DNA of 64,000 nucleotides from JAHRAW01 sp028066695 (GCA_963457535.1 OY734803.1:186001-250000); one strand, 5' to 3'; positions 19,521 through 28,340 are shown, counted from the stretch's first letter. The notes: generated by a model not told the origin, from the letters alone. Translations and numbers: made by a program.

Positions 19521-21131
19521 TTATGACCCAACCCCGCCATAACGGACGCCGGTCAGCGCCGCCATGTCGCGGTCAAAGGTGGTCAAATCTTCCGCGGAAA
19601 ATTGCCCGAGGTGGGTGTGCCCGCAGGCGCGCGCGAGGATTTGCATCAATTCCACCGAGGATCGCAAAAACCGCCCGAGCCGCGCGGCCGCGTCCTCCAC
19701 CGGCAGGCGCGCGCGCAAATCGGCGCGCTGCGTGGCGATGCCGACCGGGCAATTGTTGGTGTGGCAGGCGCGCATGCCGAGGCAGCCGATCGCCTGCAGC
19801 GCGGCGTTGGAAAGCGCCACGCCGTCGGCGCCGAGCGCCATCGCCTTGGCGAAATCGGCCGGGGTGCGCAGGCCGCCGGTCGCTATCAGCGTGATTTCCT
19901 TTTTATCGCAGGAATCCAAGTGCCGCCGCGCGCGCGCCACCGCGGCCGTGGTCGGCACCGAAATATTGTCGCGGAAAATCAGCGGCGCCGCGCCGGTGCC
20001 GCCGCCGCGCCCGTCCAAAATGATGTAGTCCACGCCGACTTCCAGCGCGGCGTCAATGTCGGCTTCAATGTGCTGCGCCGACAATTTGTAGCCGAGCGGA
20101 ATGCCGCCGGTTTTTTCGCGCGCCTCATTGGCGAAATCGCGAATCGCCGACGCGTCCTGCCAATCGGGAAAACGCGCCGGAGAAATCGCGTCTTCGCCCG
20201 GTTTCAGGCCGCGCACTTCGGCGATTTTCCCGAGCACTTTTGCTCCGGGCAAATGCCCGCCGGTGCCGGTCTTCGCGCCCTGCCCGCCTTTGAAGTGAAA
20301 CGCCTGGCAGCGTTTCACTTTGTCCCAGCCGAAACCGAAGCGCGCCGAGGCGAGTTCGTAGAAATATCTGCTGTTTGCGGCCTGTTCTTCGGGCAACATC
20401 CCGCCTTCGCCGCTGCAGATGCCGGTGCCGGCGAGTTCCGCGCCTTTTGCCAGCGCGATTTTCGCCTCCGCGGAAAGCGCGCCGAAACTCATGTCGGAAA
20501 CGAACAAGGGAATTTCCAGCGTCAGCGGCTTTGCCGCGCGCGGGCCGATGACCAAGTCGGTCGCGACCGGGTCATCGTCCAGTCGCGGCGGGCGCGCCAA
20601 TTGCGCCACGACAAATTGCAAATCATCCCAACTCGGCAAGTCGCGGCGGCGGACGCCCATCGCGCCCACGGGACCGTGGTGGCCGGTCTTGCTGAGGCCG
20701 TCGCCGGCGAGTTGGCGGATGTATTTGACATGCGGCTCGTCGGGCGTGCCGACCGGGTCCTGATAGATGCCCTGATACGCGCCGCGGTGGTAGGGCTGCG
20801 GATGCGCGCGCTCCCACTGCAAAATTTCCTCCTCGTCCACCCACACCGCATCGTCCTCCACCCACGCGGAAAACTTGCGCAGCGTTTCGCTGTTGTTGTA
20901 TTCGCTGACGCCGCTGTCCAGCCGATAGTCCCAGCCGTGCACGCCGCAAATCAAATTGTCGCCGTCCACATGCCCGTCCGACATCAGCGCGCCGCGGTGC
21001 GCGCAGCGGCCGTATAACACCGACACTTCGTCGTCATAACGAACGATCACGAGGTCCACATTGGAGACCAGCGCATGCGCGGGCGCGCGGTCGCGCAAAG
21101 ATTTCCAGTCGGCGATGCGGAGTTTTTTCAT
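19521..21131 (-). CDS. Rieske-like domain fused to FMN-binding glutamate-synthase domain (GltB-like)
   Basis: The product is 536 aa. Residues about 1-100 form a Rieske-type cluster domain: C43-x-H45 (GRCAHRGALMSDGH) and C62-x2-H65 (ICGVHGWDYR). The rest is the FMN-binding/synthase domain of glutamate synthase-like oxidoreductases: FVSDMSFGALSAEAKIALAKG, GGQGAKTGTGGHLPGAKV, DYIILDGRGGGTGAAPL, TLIATGGLRTPADFAKA, and the 3Fe-4S ligands C-x5-C-x4-C in CLGMRACHTNNCPVGIATQ. The amidotransferase domain of true GltB is absent, so it probably transfers an amino group, or reduces an imine, using ammonia or another donor. The ATG overlaps the antiporter stop (ATGA). Partner electron carriers may be its own Rieske centre and the operon ferredoxin (inference). 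Confidence 0.88.
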   Translation of the reverse strand: MKKLRIADWKSLRDRAPAHALVSNVDLVIVRYDDEVSVLYGRCAHRGALMSDGHVDGDNLICGVHGWDYRLDSGVSEYNNSETLRKFSAWVEDDAVWVDEEEILQWERAHPQPYHRGAYQGIYQDPVGTPDEPHVKYIRQLAGDGLSKTGHHGPVGAMGVRRRDLPSWDDLQFVVAQLARPPRLDDDPVATDLVIGPRAAKPLTLEIPLFVSDMSFGALSAEAKIALAKGAELAGTGICSGEGGMLPEEQAANSRYFYELASARFGFGWDKVKRCQAFHFKGGQGAKTGTGGHLPGAKVLGKIAEVRGLKPGEDAISPARFPDWQDASAIRDFANEAREKTGGIPLGYKLSAQHIEADIDAALEVGVDYIILDGRGGGTGAAPLIFRDNISVPTTAAVARARRHLDSCDKKEITLIATGGLRTPADFAKAMALGADGVALSNAALQAIGCLGMRACHTNNCPVGIATQRADLRARLPVEDAAARLGRFLRSSVELMQILARACGHTHLGQFSAEDLTTFDRDMAALTGVRYGGVGS

Positions 21132-22432
21132 CGTGATTTGGCGCGCACTTTACCGCGAACCTCGCGCGTTCGCAGAAAACGCTCGCCGCGCTTGCGGTGC
21201 TCTTCGTAGCCGTGAAATTCGGCCGCGGCCGCGCCGTAGAGTTTCGCCAGCGGCGCCGCGCTCAGGCCATGCAGGAAAATGCTGAGAAGCACGGTGATGA
21301 ACACGATGTCCACCAGCGTTTCGGCGTGGGTCAATTCGGTTTTGCTGATGACCAGCAGCACGAACAACACCGACGCAAGTCCGCGCGGCCCGAACCAGCC
21401 GAGGAAAAGTTTGGTCTGCATTTTTAAATGCAGCCCGGCGAGCGACAGCGCGATCGGCAGCATGCGAAGCACGGTCAGGCTCAGCGCGCCATAAAGCCAG
21501 TGCCACGGATTAAACGCGGCCAGCGCCGGCGGCAGCAGCAGCGCGCCGAAAATGAAAAACGAGCCGAGCGTCAGCAACTGCCCCTCGGTCTCCACGAATT
21601 CAAACAGGTATTTGCACGGGCGCTCCAGTTTGTTGCCGAACACCAGCCCGCCGAGGAAGGCCGCGATGAAACCATTCCCCTGCAGCGCCTCGGCCGCGAG
21701 GAAGCAAATGCCGGCGAGGACCAGCGAAAAAATTCCCTCGCCCTCCTCCGACATCCAGCCATGCGCGTCGGCGCGGCTCAGCAATTTTGCGCCGGCGTAA
21801 CCGACGGCGATGCCGACCGCGGGCCCGAACACCAATTGCAGCGCGGCGAAATGCACCCAGTTGGTCATCTCGTGACTCGCCATCGCGCTGGCGACGCTGG
21901 CGATAATTAAAATCACCGGCAGCGCGATGCCGTCGTTCAGGCCGCTTTCCACATTGACGCTGCGGCGGATTCGCTCCGGGACTTTTTCGTCGTTCAGCAC
22001 CGCCTGCCCGAGCGCGGCGTCGGTCGGCGTCAAAATCGCCGCGAGAAGCATGCCTTCAAACGGGCTCAGCCCGAGCGGCAGCACATAAGCGAGCGCGCCG
22101 CCGAGCGCGATGCCGAGCGGCATGCCGAACAGCAGCATGCGCTGCGGCACGATGTGATCGTTGATCAGGCGGCGCAAATTGATGCGCGCGGCGTCGCTGA
22201 ACAGCACCAGCACCAGCGTCGCTTCCAGCAGAATCAGCATCCAGCCGCCGTCGCCGCCGGCGTGCATGTGTTCAACGGGAAAATGCACGGCGCCGAGAAA
22301 CATCTCGCCGAGCAGCAGTCCGCCGCCGGCGAACAGCATCGGCGGCGTCACCGGCGTGCCGGCGATGCGCTTGGACACGAGGCCGAAGCACAGGAACAGA
22401 AGGAGAATGAAGATGACGGAATGGTGGTCCAT
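21128..22432 (-). CDS. CPA1/NhaP-type Na+(K+)/H+ antiporter
   Basis: This 434-aa inner-membrane protein has about 12 hydrophobic segments. The ion-binding core is visible as LTPTDAALGQAVLND (TM4-TM5 region) and VNVESGLNDGIALPV (the ND motif), with GFIAAFLGGLVFGN and WFGPRGLASVLF downstream, as in bacterial CPA1 antiporters. It is the first gene of the seven-gene operon. It may help pH or sodium balance connected with the amino-acid metabolism encoded downstream, or it may simply be co-transcribed. Confidence 0.9.
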   Translation of the reverse strand: MDHHSVIFILLLFLCFGLVSKRIAGTPVTPPMLFAGGGLLLGEMFLGAVHFPVEHMHAGGDGGWMLILLEATLVLVLFSDAARINLRRLINDHIVPQRMLLFGMPLGIALGGALAYVLPLGLSPFEGMLLAAILTPTDAALGQAVLNDEKVPERIRRSVNVESGLNDGIALPVILIIASVASAMASHEMTNWVHFAALQLVFGPAVGIAVGYAGAKLLSRADAHGWMSEEGEGIFSLVLAGICFLAAEALQGNGFIAAFLGGLVFGNKLERPCKYLFEFVETEGQLLTLGSFFIFGALLLPPALAAFNPWHWLYGALSLTVLRMLPIALSLAGLHLKMQTKLFLGWFGPRGLASVLFVLLVISKTELTHAETLVDIVFITVLLSIFLHGLSAAPLAKLYGAAAAEFHGYEEHRKRGERFLRTREVRGKVRAKSR

Positions 22433-22460
22433 TACGGGGGTCGGTGTTTGCGGGTGATTT

Positions 22461-22489
22461 GTTTGTCGCGGCGCGCGGGGTATTACAAT
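22461..22489 (+). promoter_or_regulatory. Promoter directly before the rhomboid gene (leaderless-type)
   Basis: TACAAT at 22484-22489 lies 8 nt before the ATG at 22498. TTTGTC (22462-22467) lies 16 nt upstream of it. This geometry would place the transcription start at or next to the start codon. Confidence 0.4.
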
Positions 22490-22497
22490 GCGGCGCG

Positions 22498-23376
22498 ATG
22501 GCGCATTTTAATACGAAACCGCGGCGGCGCGGGCGAACTCGCATGCTCGGGCGAAATCGCCGCGGCATGTCCTTTCGCGGGCCCCTGCGCGCGCGGATTT
22601 CGGCGCGGCGACCGGCACAACCCAAAGCACAACATTCCCCGCGGCGATTTTTGCCGGGCAAATCCCGCCCCGGCAATTATCGCGGACATTTTCGCCGCCG
22701 CCCCCCGTTTCGCTCCCAGGGTTTTGGCGCGCCGCATTACCCGGTTCCGCTGCGCCTCGCGGTGCTGCCGGCCGCGGCGTTTACGCTGGTGTTGTGGCTG
22801 GTGCATTTGACCTCGGAATTTCTGCTGCCGTCGGCCGCGTCCGCCGGAATTTATCCGCGCCGCGCCGAGGGGTTGCCGGGGATTTTTTTCGCGCCGCTTT
22901 TGCACGCGTCTTTTGATCATTTAATCTCCAACACCCTGCCGCTGCTGTTGCTCGGCGGCGGCATGCTGTATTTCTATCCGCGCGCGTCAAAAATCGCGCT
23001 GCCATTTCTCTACCTCGCGCCCGGCGCCGGCGTGTGGTTGTTCGCGCGCGGCGCATGGCATCTCGGCGCGAGCGGACTCTCCTACGGAATCATGTTCTTC
23101 GTCCTTTCCGCCGGGTTTTTGCGCAAGGACAAAGTTGCCGCGGGATTTTCCACGGCCGCATTGTTTTTATACGGCGGCGGAATGCTCACCGGACTTTTGC
23201 CGGAAGATTCCGGAGTTTCCTTTGAATATCATCTGTTCGGCGCGCTCACCGGCGTGTTGTGCGCGTTCGCGTTGCGCCGGCGCGACCCGCTGCCGCCGCC
23301 GCCAAAAAGTCCCGCGGAAAATGCCGAAGAGGAGGAAGACGACATTATCGGCGACCAGTGGAAATTGCCGCGATAA
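22498..23376 (+). CDS. Rhomboid-family intramembrane serine protease
   Basis: The product has 292 aa from ATG 22498. The catalytic pair is visible: GASGLSYGIMFF carries the GxSG nucleophile, and EYHLFGALTGVLCAF carries the histidine helix. HASFDHLISNTLPLLLLGG is the conserved H...N segment before TM2. Six hydrophobic segments span about 85-270. The tail is acidic (AENAEEEEDDIIG). The first 80 residues are arginine-rich and look unstructured, so the true start may lie nearer PLRLAVLPAAAF; 22498 is preferred because TACAAT stands 8 nt upstream. It cleaves membrane-anchored substrates that are not identifiable here. It is divergent from the antiporter operon and convergent with FN3 protein D. 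Confidence 0.85.
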   Translation: MAHFNTKPRRRGRTRMLGRNRRGMSFRGPLRARISARRPAQPKAQHSPRRFLPGKSRPGNYRGHFRRRPPFRSQGFGAPHYPVPLRLAVLPAAAFTLVLWLVHLTSEFLLPSAASAGIYPRRAEGLPGIFFAPLLHASFDHLISNTLPLLLLGGGMLYFYPRASKIALPFLYLAPGAGVWLFARGAWHLGASGLSYGIMFFVLSAGFLRKDKVAAGFSTAALFLYGGGMLTGLLPEDSGVSFEYHLFGALTGVLCAFALRRRDPLPPPPKSPAENAEEEEDDIIGDQWKLPR

Positions 23377-23392
23377 ACCGCAGTCATGTTAA

Positions 23393-25663
23393 CTACGGTT
23401 GCGGCAGCGCCTCAATGTTGGTTTTGACCGTGGCCGCGTTTGCGGCCGCGCTCATGCCCGCGGTCAATGCGTTCAAAGCGGCGGTCAACGCGTCGCCGCT
23501 CGCGCTCGCCACCCCGAGCAGGTAATAGCGCGCGATCATCACGCCGTCGGCGACGGTGGTTCCGTTTGCGCCGTCCACATCAAAAGAGTCGGCCAGCACG
23601 CCGGCGTTGACGCGGTCGCCGATTGCGGCCGCGCCGCTCAGATTGAGTCCGGCGATCAATGCGTTGCCGCGCACGCCGGCGAGATACCTCGCAATCAGCA
23701 CACCGTCCTTCCAATCCACCGCGCCGCTTCGGTCCACATCCATGTTGAAGCCGCCGGTGGTGGCGCGCACCGGCGCGGTGTAAGTCCCGGTGCCGGCGTC
23801 GTTGCGCGCGGCCACGCGCACTTCATAGACCGCGCCGCCGGTCAGTCCGCCGAGTTCGTAGGAGGAGTGGGAGACGCCGGTCGCCACCGTGGTCCAATTG
23901 GTTGTGCCCGCCCCCTGCGAATGCTGCACCGAATATTCCTCGATGGCGTCGCCGCCGTTGGAGGCCGGCGCGTTCCACTCCAAAGAAAGCCGGCCGATGC
24001 CGGCCTGCGCGCGCAGGTCGGTCGGCACGCCGGGCGGCGTCGCCGGATTGTCGCTGGTCTCCGCGAAATCGCCGGTTCCCTCGGAATTGACCGCGGCGAC
24101 TCCGATGGCATACGAGACGCCGTTTGTCAAATCGCTGATTTCGCGGCTGGTCCCGGTGGTCACGCTCTCGCCGGCCGCGCCCGACGGGTTGATGTAGGTG
24201 TCGGGAGTCGCGGCCTGCGCCCAGCGCACCCGGTATCCGCTGACATCGGCGCCGCCGTTGTTTGCCGGCGCGCTCCACGACACCGTGATTTTTCCGTCGG
24301 CGATGGCCGTGCTGAGCGACTGCGGCTGCCCCGGAACGGTGCGCGCTGTTTCGCTCTTTGAAACGAAGGAACTGGTTCCGGCAAAGGTGTGGGAGGCGAC
24401 CTGCACTTCGTAGCGGGTGCCGGCGGTCAAACCGGTGACCGTATAAGGCGTGGTGCCGCGGTCGCCGGTGGCGCCTTCGGGATTGAGCCAGGCCGAGCCG
24501 CCGTCCTCCCGCCAGCGCACCAGGTATTCCAAGGTGGCGGACACGCCGCCGGTGTCGGTCGGCGGGTCCCATTCCAGCGTCACGGTGGTTGCGGTAACCT
24601 CGGTGAAAGTAAGCGCGCTCGGCGGTCCGGGCGGTCCGAGCGGAGTTCCGCTGGTGGTTTCCCATTGACCGACGACGAAACTGGTCTCGGCGGCGACATC
24701 CACCCGGTAGCGGGTGCCGTTGGTCAGCCCGGTCAGTTCATAACTCCGCGCGCCCGCGCCGCCGGATATGAGTTTGCCGGTCTCGCCGGGCGGGTCGGCC
24801 CACACCGGAGTGGACGCGGACGGCGCCCAGCGCACCCGGTAGTTCGTGACCACCGGCGTTTCCGCCGGGTTCGGGAATGCGCGCGGCTCCGACCATGACA
24901 CCGTCAGTTTTTGGTCGCCGCGATCCGCCACCAAACTGCGCGGCCGGTTCGGCGCGCGAAAAGTCCGGCCGGTCACCACATTGGACCAGAGACCGGTGTC
25001 AAAGGCGTTGACCGCCGCGACCTGCACATGGTGCGTCATCATGGGGTGAAAGACGACAAAACTGTGGGAGCGCGCATCGGCGCCGCCGGGAATCTCCTCG
25101 CCCGAACTGCCGAGGCTGTTCGTAAAATCACTCGGGTCGTCGGACAGCGCGTGGCGGTATCTGTAGCCGGTGATCGGGCTGCCGGAATCGCTGCTCGGCG
25201 GACTCCAGTTCATTTCCAATTCCTGGTTAATGGAATCGGAGGTGATCGAGTTCAGCGTCGGCGCGCCCGGACCGAAGCCGAAATACACGGTGTAGGATTT
25301 CGGGTTGTCGCCGATGGTCGTGATGGTGACCGTCAGCGGCAGTGTAAAGGCAGTGTTTCTCCTTACGATTTCATGGGTGGTTCCTCCGCCGGTGGTTTGA
25401 TGCACCGGATTTACCGTGGCTGCTATGTCGGTGGTGGCCCACAGAGCATCAACCGTGCGCGGCGGCGCCGCCCAGTAGGTATAGACGCTCGAGCTGAAGT
25501 CCGGCGTGAAGTCAAATCCCTGGGTCGGGCAACTGCCACTGGCGCAAAGCTCCGGCGCGCCGTAACGCAGAGTCAAACTGCCCAGGTTCTGCGCGCTCGC
25601 ATTCCACGACGCGAAAAGCGCGGTCAATGCGGCGGCGAGGAGGAGGGATTTTTTCATGGGCAT
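23393..25663 (-). CDS. Secreted FN3 protein D with dockerin-like C-terminus
   Basis: This 756-aa protein has a signal peptide (MPMKKSLLLAAALTALFASW, cleavage near ASAQ) and a cadherin-like N-terminal domain (LGSLTLRYG..., about 25-130). About five FN3 domains follow (about 130-640; YRVRWAPS, YLVRWRED, YRVRWAQA, EYSVQHSQ). Two dockerin/EF-hand-like loops close the protein: NMDVDRSGAVDWKDGVLIAR with YLAGVRG, and SFDVDGANGTTVADGVMIAR. It is shorter than proteins B and C but has the same architecture. The start is 32 nt downstream of the CCA end of tRNA-Ser on the same strand, so it may be transcribed with the tRNA. Alternative start ATG is at 25657; no ribosome site is seen. Confidence 0.87.
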   Translation of the reverse strand: MPMKKSLLLAAALTALFASWNASAQNLGSLTLRYGAPELCASGSCPTQGFDFTPDFSSSVYTYWAAPPRTVDALWATTDIAATVNPVHQTTGGGTTHEIVRRNTAFTLPLTVTITTIGDNPKSYTVYFGFGPGAPTLNSITSDSINQELEMNWSPPSSDSGSPITGYRYRHALSDDPSDFTNSLGSSGEEIPGGADARSHSFVVFHPMMTHHVQVAAVNAFDTGLWSNVVTGRTFRAPNRPRSLVADRGDQKLTVSWSEPRAFPNPAETPVVTNYRVRWAPSASTPVWADPPGETGKLISGGAGARSYELTGLTNGTRYRVDVAAETSFVVGQWETTSGTPLGPPGPPSALTFTEVTATTVTLEWDPPTDTGGVSATLEYLVRWREDGGSAWLNPEGATGDRGTTPYTVTGLTAGTRYEVQVASHTFAGTSSFVSKSETARTVPGQPQSLSTAIADGKITVSWSAPANNGGADVSGYRVRWAQAATPDTYINPSGAAGESVTTGTSREISDLTNGVSYAIGVAAVNSEGTGDFAETSDNPATPPGVPTDLRAQAGIGRLSLEWNAPASNGGDAIEEYSVQHSQGAGTTNWTTVATGVSHSSYELGGLTGGAVYEVRVAARNDAGTGTYTAPVRATTGGFNMDVDRSGAVDWKDGVLIARYLAGVRGNALIAGLNLSGAAAIGDRVNAGVLADSFDVDGANGTTVADGVMIARYYLLGVASASGDALTAALNALTAGMSAAANAATVKTNIEALPQP

Positions 25664-25694
25664 TTTTGGGGGGCGGAAAAATCCCGGCGAAAAC

Positions 25695-25784
25695 TGGCGG
25701 AGAGAGAGGGATTCGAACCCTCGATACGCTTACGCGTATACACGCTTTCCAGACGTGCTCCTTCGACCGCTCGGACATCTCTCC
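25695..25784 (-). tRNA. tRNA-Ser (anticodon GGA)
   Basis: This is a 90-nt class II tRNA with encoded CCA. The acceptor stem GGAGAGA pairs with TCTCTCC, followed by the discriminator G and CCA. The anticodon arm CACGT-CTGGAAA-GCGTG gives GGA, decoding UCC/UCU serine codons. The long variable arm pairs TACGC with GCGTA, as required for tRNA-Ser, and the T arm reads GAGGG-TTCGAAT-CCCTC. Confidence 0.97.
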
Positions 25785-25795
25785 GCGCGGTTCCT

Positions 25796-25823
25796 AGCAT
25801 AGCGCAGGCGGAACCATTGTCAA
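25796..25823 (-). promoter_or_regulatory. Sigma70-like promoter of tRNA-Ser
   Basis: On the minus strand TTGACA (25823-25818), a 16-nt spacer and TATGCT (25801-25796) lie 11 nt upstream of the tRNA 5' end. This is the best promoter match in the window. Confidence 0.75.
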
Positions 25824-25833
25824 GCGGGACTTT

Positions 25834-26478
25834 TTAAGGCGAAAGGCGGCGAATTTCCCAGTCGCCCTTTTCGCCGGCGCGGGTGTAGAGGAGGCGGTCG
25901 TGCAGGCGGTGCCGCCGCCCCTGCCAAAACTCCATGCGCCGCGGATGAATGCGGTAGCCGCCCCAGAAATCCGGCGGCGAAATTTCACGCCCGTCAAAAC
26001 GCGCGGCGATTTTTGCCAGGCGTTTTTCCAGAACTTCGCGCGACTCCAATTCCGCGCTCTGATGCGAGGCCCAGGCGCCGAGTTGCGCCTCGCGCGGGCG
26101 CGAATGAAAATACGCCCGCGATTCTTCGGCGGGAATTTTCGCGGCGCGCCCTTCCACGATGACCTGCCGCGCCAGCGCGATCCACGGAAAAAGCGCCGCG
26201 ACATTTTCGTTGTCGCGCATTTGCGACGCTTTTCGGCTGGTGTAATTGGTGAAAAACACCAGGCCGTCATGGTCAAAGGATTTCATCAGCACGCAGCGCA
26301 CCGACGGCGCGCCGTCCGCGTCCGCGCATGCGAGCGCAATCGCGTTCGGCTCGGGCAGTCCGGCGGCGCGCGCCTCGGAAAACCATTTGTCAAATTGCGC
26401 CAGCGGATCGGCCGCAACATCGGCGCGCGCCAGACCCGCGGCGCTGTATTGCGCGCGAAGGTCTTGCGGGTCGGGCAC
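25834..26478 (-). CDS. pdxH: Pyridoxamine 5'-phosphate oxidase
   Basis: This 214-aa FMN enzyme oxidises pyridoxamine or pyridoxine 5'-phosphate to pyridoxal 5'-phosphate, the last step of the vitamin B6 salvage/synthesis route. Motifs: PSVRCVLMKSFDHDGLVFFT with the FMN-contacting RxVLMK, FTNYTSRKASQM, GAWASHQSAEL, and the C-terminal signature MEFWQGRRHRLHDR. The length matches the family. It sits 17 nt downstream of ssb on the same strand. Confidence 0.95.
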   Translation of the reverse strand: MPDPQDLRAQYSAAGLARADVAADPLAQFDKWFSEARAAGLPEPNAIALACADADGAPSVRCVLMKSFDHDGLVFFTNYTSRKASQMRDNENVAALFPWIALARQVIVEGRAAKIPAEESRAYFHSRPREAQLGAWASHQSAELESREVLEKRLAKIAARFDGREISPPDFWGGYRIHPRRMEFWQGRRHRLHDRLLYTRAGEKGDWEIRRLSP

Positions 26479-26495
26479 GCGCCGGGGGTTTCCGT

Positions 26496-26975
26496 TTAGA
26501 ACGGAATGTCGTCGTCAAAATCGTCGGCGGCTTTGTCGGCCGCTCCCGATTTTTTGCCGCCGCCGGAAGGCGCGGATGCGGGCGGAGCGGATTGGTCGTA
26601 TTCGTCGCGACTTCCACTGCCACTACCACCGCCGCCACCGCGGCTGTCAACCATTTGCATGTTTTGCGCGACGATTTCGGTGGTGTAACGCTCGTTGCCG
26701 TTTTTGTCCTGCCACTTGCGCGTCTGCAAGCGTCCTTCCACATACACGAGCCTGCCCTTTGCCAGGTACTGCCCGACGATTTCGGCGGTGCGTCCGTAAA
26801 AGGTGACGCGGTGCCATTCGGTGCGCTCCTTTTTTTCACCGGTTTGCTTGTCGTTCCAGAACTCAGTGGTTGCGATCGTGGAATTAACCACGGCGCCGCC
26901 TCCTTCGGGAAAATGACGAACTTCCGGGTCTTGTCCAAGACGCCCCAGCACGATTGCTTTGTTTACATTTGCCAT
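26496..26975 (-). CDS. ssb: Single-stranded DNA-binding protein
   Basis: The product has 159 aa. The OB fold begins MANVNKAIVLGRLGQDPEVR and continues through TEWHRVTFYGRTAEI and GRLVYVEGRLQTRKWQDKNG. A glycine-rich linker (SRGGGGGSGSGSR) leads to the acidic protein-docking tip DDDIPF. The start at 26975 is preferred over an upstream one at 27014 because AGGA stands 9 nt before it and the OB fold starts there. Next to uvrA with an MFS gene between, as in many gammaproteobacteria. Confidence 0.97.
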   Translation of the reverse strand: MANVNKAIVLGRLGQDPEVRHFPEGGGAVVNSTIATTEFWNDKQTGEKKERTEWHRVTFYGRTAEIVGQYLAKGRLVYVEGRLQTRKWQDKNGNERYTTEIVAQNMQMVDSRGGGGGSGSGSRDEYDQSAPPASAPSGGGKKSGAADKAADDFDDDIPF

Positions 26976-27049
26976 GATCAATAATCCTGTTTTGAATGAT
27001 GGAATGAAGTGCACTCTCCGAGTGCCCGGCTAGTCTACCAAATATTCGC

Positions 27050-28243
27050 TCAGCGCGGACCCGCCCGCGGAAAAATTTCCGCGCCCTCCCCGCCCCTTTT
27101 ATACGCGGCGGCGGCGGCGAACCAAACCGCCGCCAGCGCCGCGCAAAACCAAAATACGCCGCCCGCGCCGAATCGCCCGCTGAGCGCGCCGCCGCACAGG
27201 CCGCCGGCGAACATGCCGAGAAATTGGCAGGTGGTGTAGACGCCGATGGCCGCGCCTTTTGCGCGCGCCGGCGCGAGGCGCGAGACCCGCGACGGCAGCA
27301 TCGCCTCCAGCGCGTTAAACGCGGTGAAAAACACCCACAACGCCGCCAGCACCGCCGGCAACGCGCCACTTCCGGCAATCCGCGCAAGCCCGGCGCAGGC
27401 GACCGCCAGTAACGCGACCGCGCACAACAATGCAATCCGGTGGCGGCGCGCGGACAACATTAAAAGCGGCGCCATCGCGACCGCCGACGCGGCCAGCACC
27501 GGCGCGTAAATTTTCCAATGCGAGGCGAGCGGCAACCCGCTTTGCTCCTGCAGCATGCCCGGCAATTCCACGAACACCGCGGTCAGCGCCGCATGCAATG
27601 CGAACGCGCCGAAATTCAATTGCAGCAATCTGCGGTCCGTGATGATTTCGGCAAATTGCGCCGAGTTTCCATGCGCCGGAGCGGTTGGCGGCGCGGGCGG
27701 CAGCGCGCCCCACAACAGCGCGACCGCGCCCAGCCCGAGCGCCGCGCTCAACCAGAAAATTCCGTCCACGCCGATTGCGCTTTGCAGCGGCGGCGCGCAG
27801 ATCAGCGACAGCAAAAATACCGCGCCGATGCCGACGCCGAGTATCGCCATCGCCGTGGTGCGCTGTTCGGCGCGCGTCAGGTCGGCGGTCAATGCCAGCG
27901 CCGCGGCCGAAACCGCGCCGCCGCCCTGAATGGCGCGGCCGAGAATCAGCATTTCAATCGACTCGGCGAGCGCCGCGATGGCCCCGCCGAGCGCGAACAC
28001 CAGCAACCCGGCGGTGATTACCGCCTTGCGCCCGAAGCGGTCGGAGGCCATACCGAAGGGAATTTGCAGCGCGCCTTGCGTCGCGCCATACACGCCGAGC
28101 GCGAGTCCTATTAACAGCGGCGAACTCTCCGGCATGCGCGCGGCATGCGGCGCGAGCACCGGCAGCAGCAAAAACAGGCCGGCCATGCGCAGCGCGAAAA
28201 TTCCGGCGAGCACGGCGACTGCTTTGCGCTCGGCGGCGTTCAT
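27050..28243 (-). CDS. MFS transporter (drug/metabolite efflux type)
   Basis: The product has 397 aa and 12 predicted membrane segments. The MFS motif A is PFGMASDRFGRKAVITAG after TM2. The reading frame is open further upstream, but the conserved N-terminus begins MNAAERKAVAVLAGIFALRM at the ATG 28243. The gene diverges from uvrA and precedes ssb, matching the usual uvrA/MFS/ssb neighbourhood. The substrate is not predictable. Confidence 0.88.
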   Translation of the reverse strand: MNAAERKAVAVLAGIFALRMAGLFLLLPVLAPHAARMPESSPLLIGLALGVYGATQGALQIPFGMASDRFGRKAVITAGLLVFALGGAIAALAESIEMLILGRAIQGGGAVSAAALALTADLTRAEQRTTAMAILGVGIGAVFLLSLICAPPLQSAIGVDGIFWLSAALGLGAVALLWGALPPAPPTAPAHGNSAQFAEIITDRRLLQLNFGAFALHAALTAVFVELPGMLQEQSGLPLASHWKIYAPVLAASAVAMAPLLMLSARRHRIALLCAVALLAVACAGLARIAGSGALPAVLAALWVFFTAFNALEAMLPSRVSRLAPARAKGAAIGVYTTCQFLGMFAGGLCGGALSGRFGAGGVFWFCAALAAVWFAAAAAYKRGGEGAEIFPRAGPR

Positions 28244-28277
28244 GGGAGTGGGGGTCGGGGGGAGGAAGTTGCGCGGC

Positions 28278-28306
28278 TTGCCGCGCCGCGGCGTTGCGGG
28301 TATAGT
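28278..28306 (+). promoter_or_regulatory. Sigma70-like promoter of uvrA
   Basis: TTGCCG (28278-28283), a 17-nt spacer and TATAGT (28301-28306) lie 35 nt upstream of the GTG start. No LexA-type CTGT-N8-ACAG box is visible beside it. Confidence 0.6.
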
Positions 28307-28340
28307 AGCAGGTTTGCACACCGCCACAGGAGGCGGGCAA

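Noticed and set aside
19602..21017. Plus-strand 471-codon frame over the Rieske-GltB fusion
   Set aside because: Antisense to a protein with clear FMN and iron-sulfur motifs; codon usage is not gene-like.
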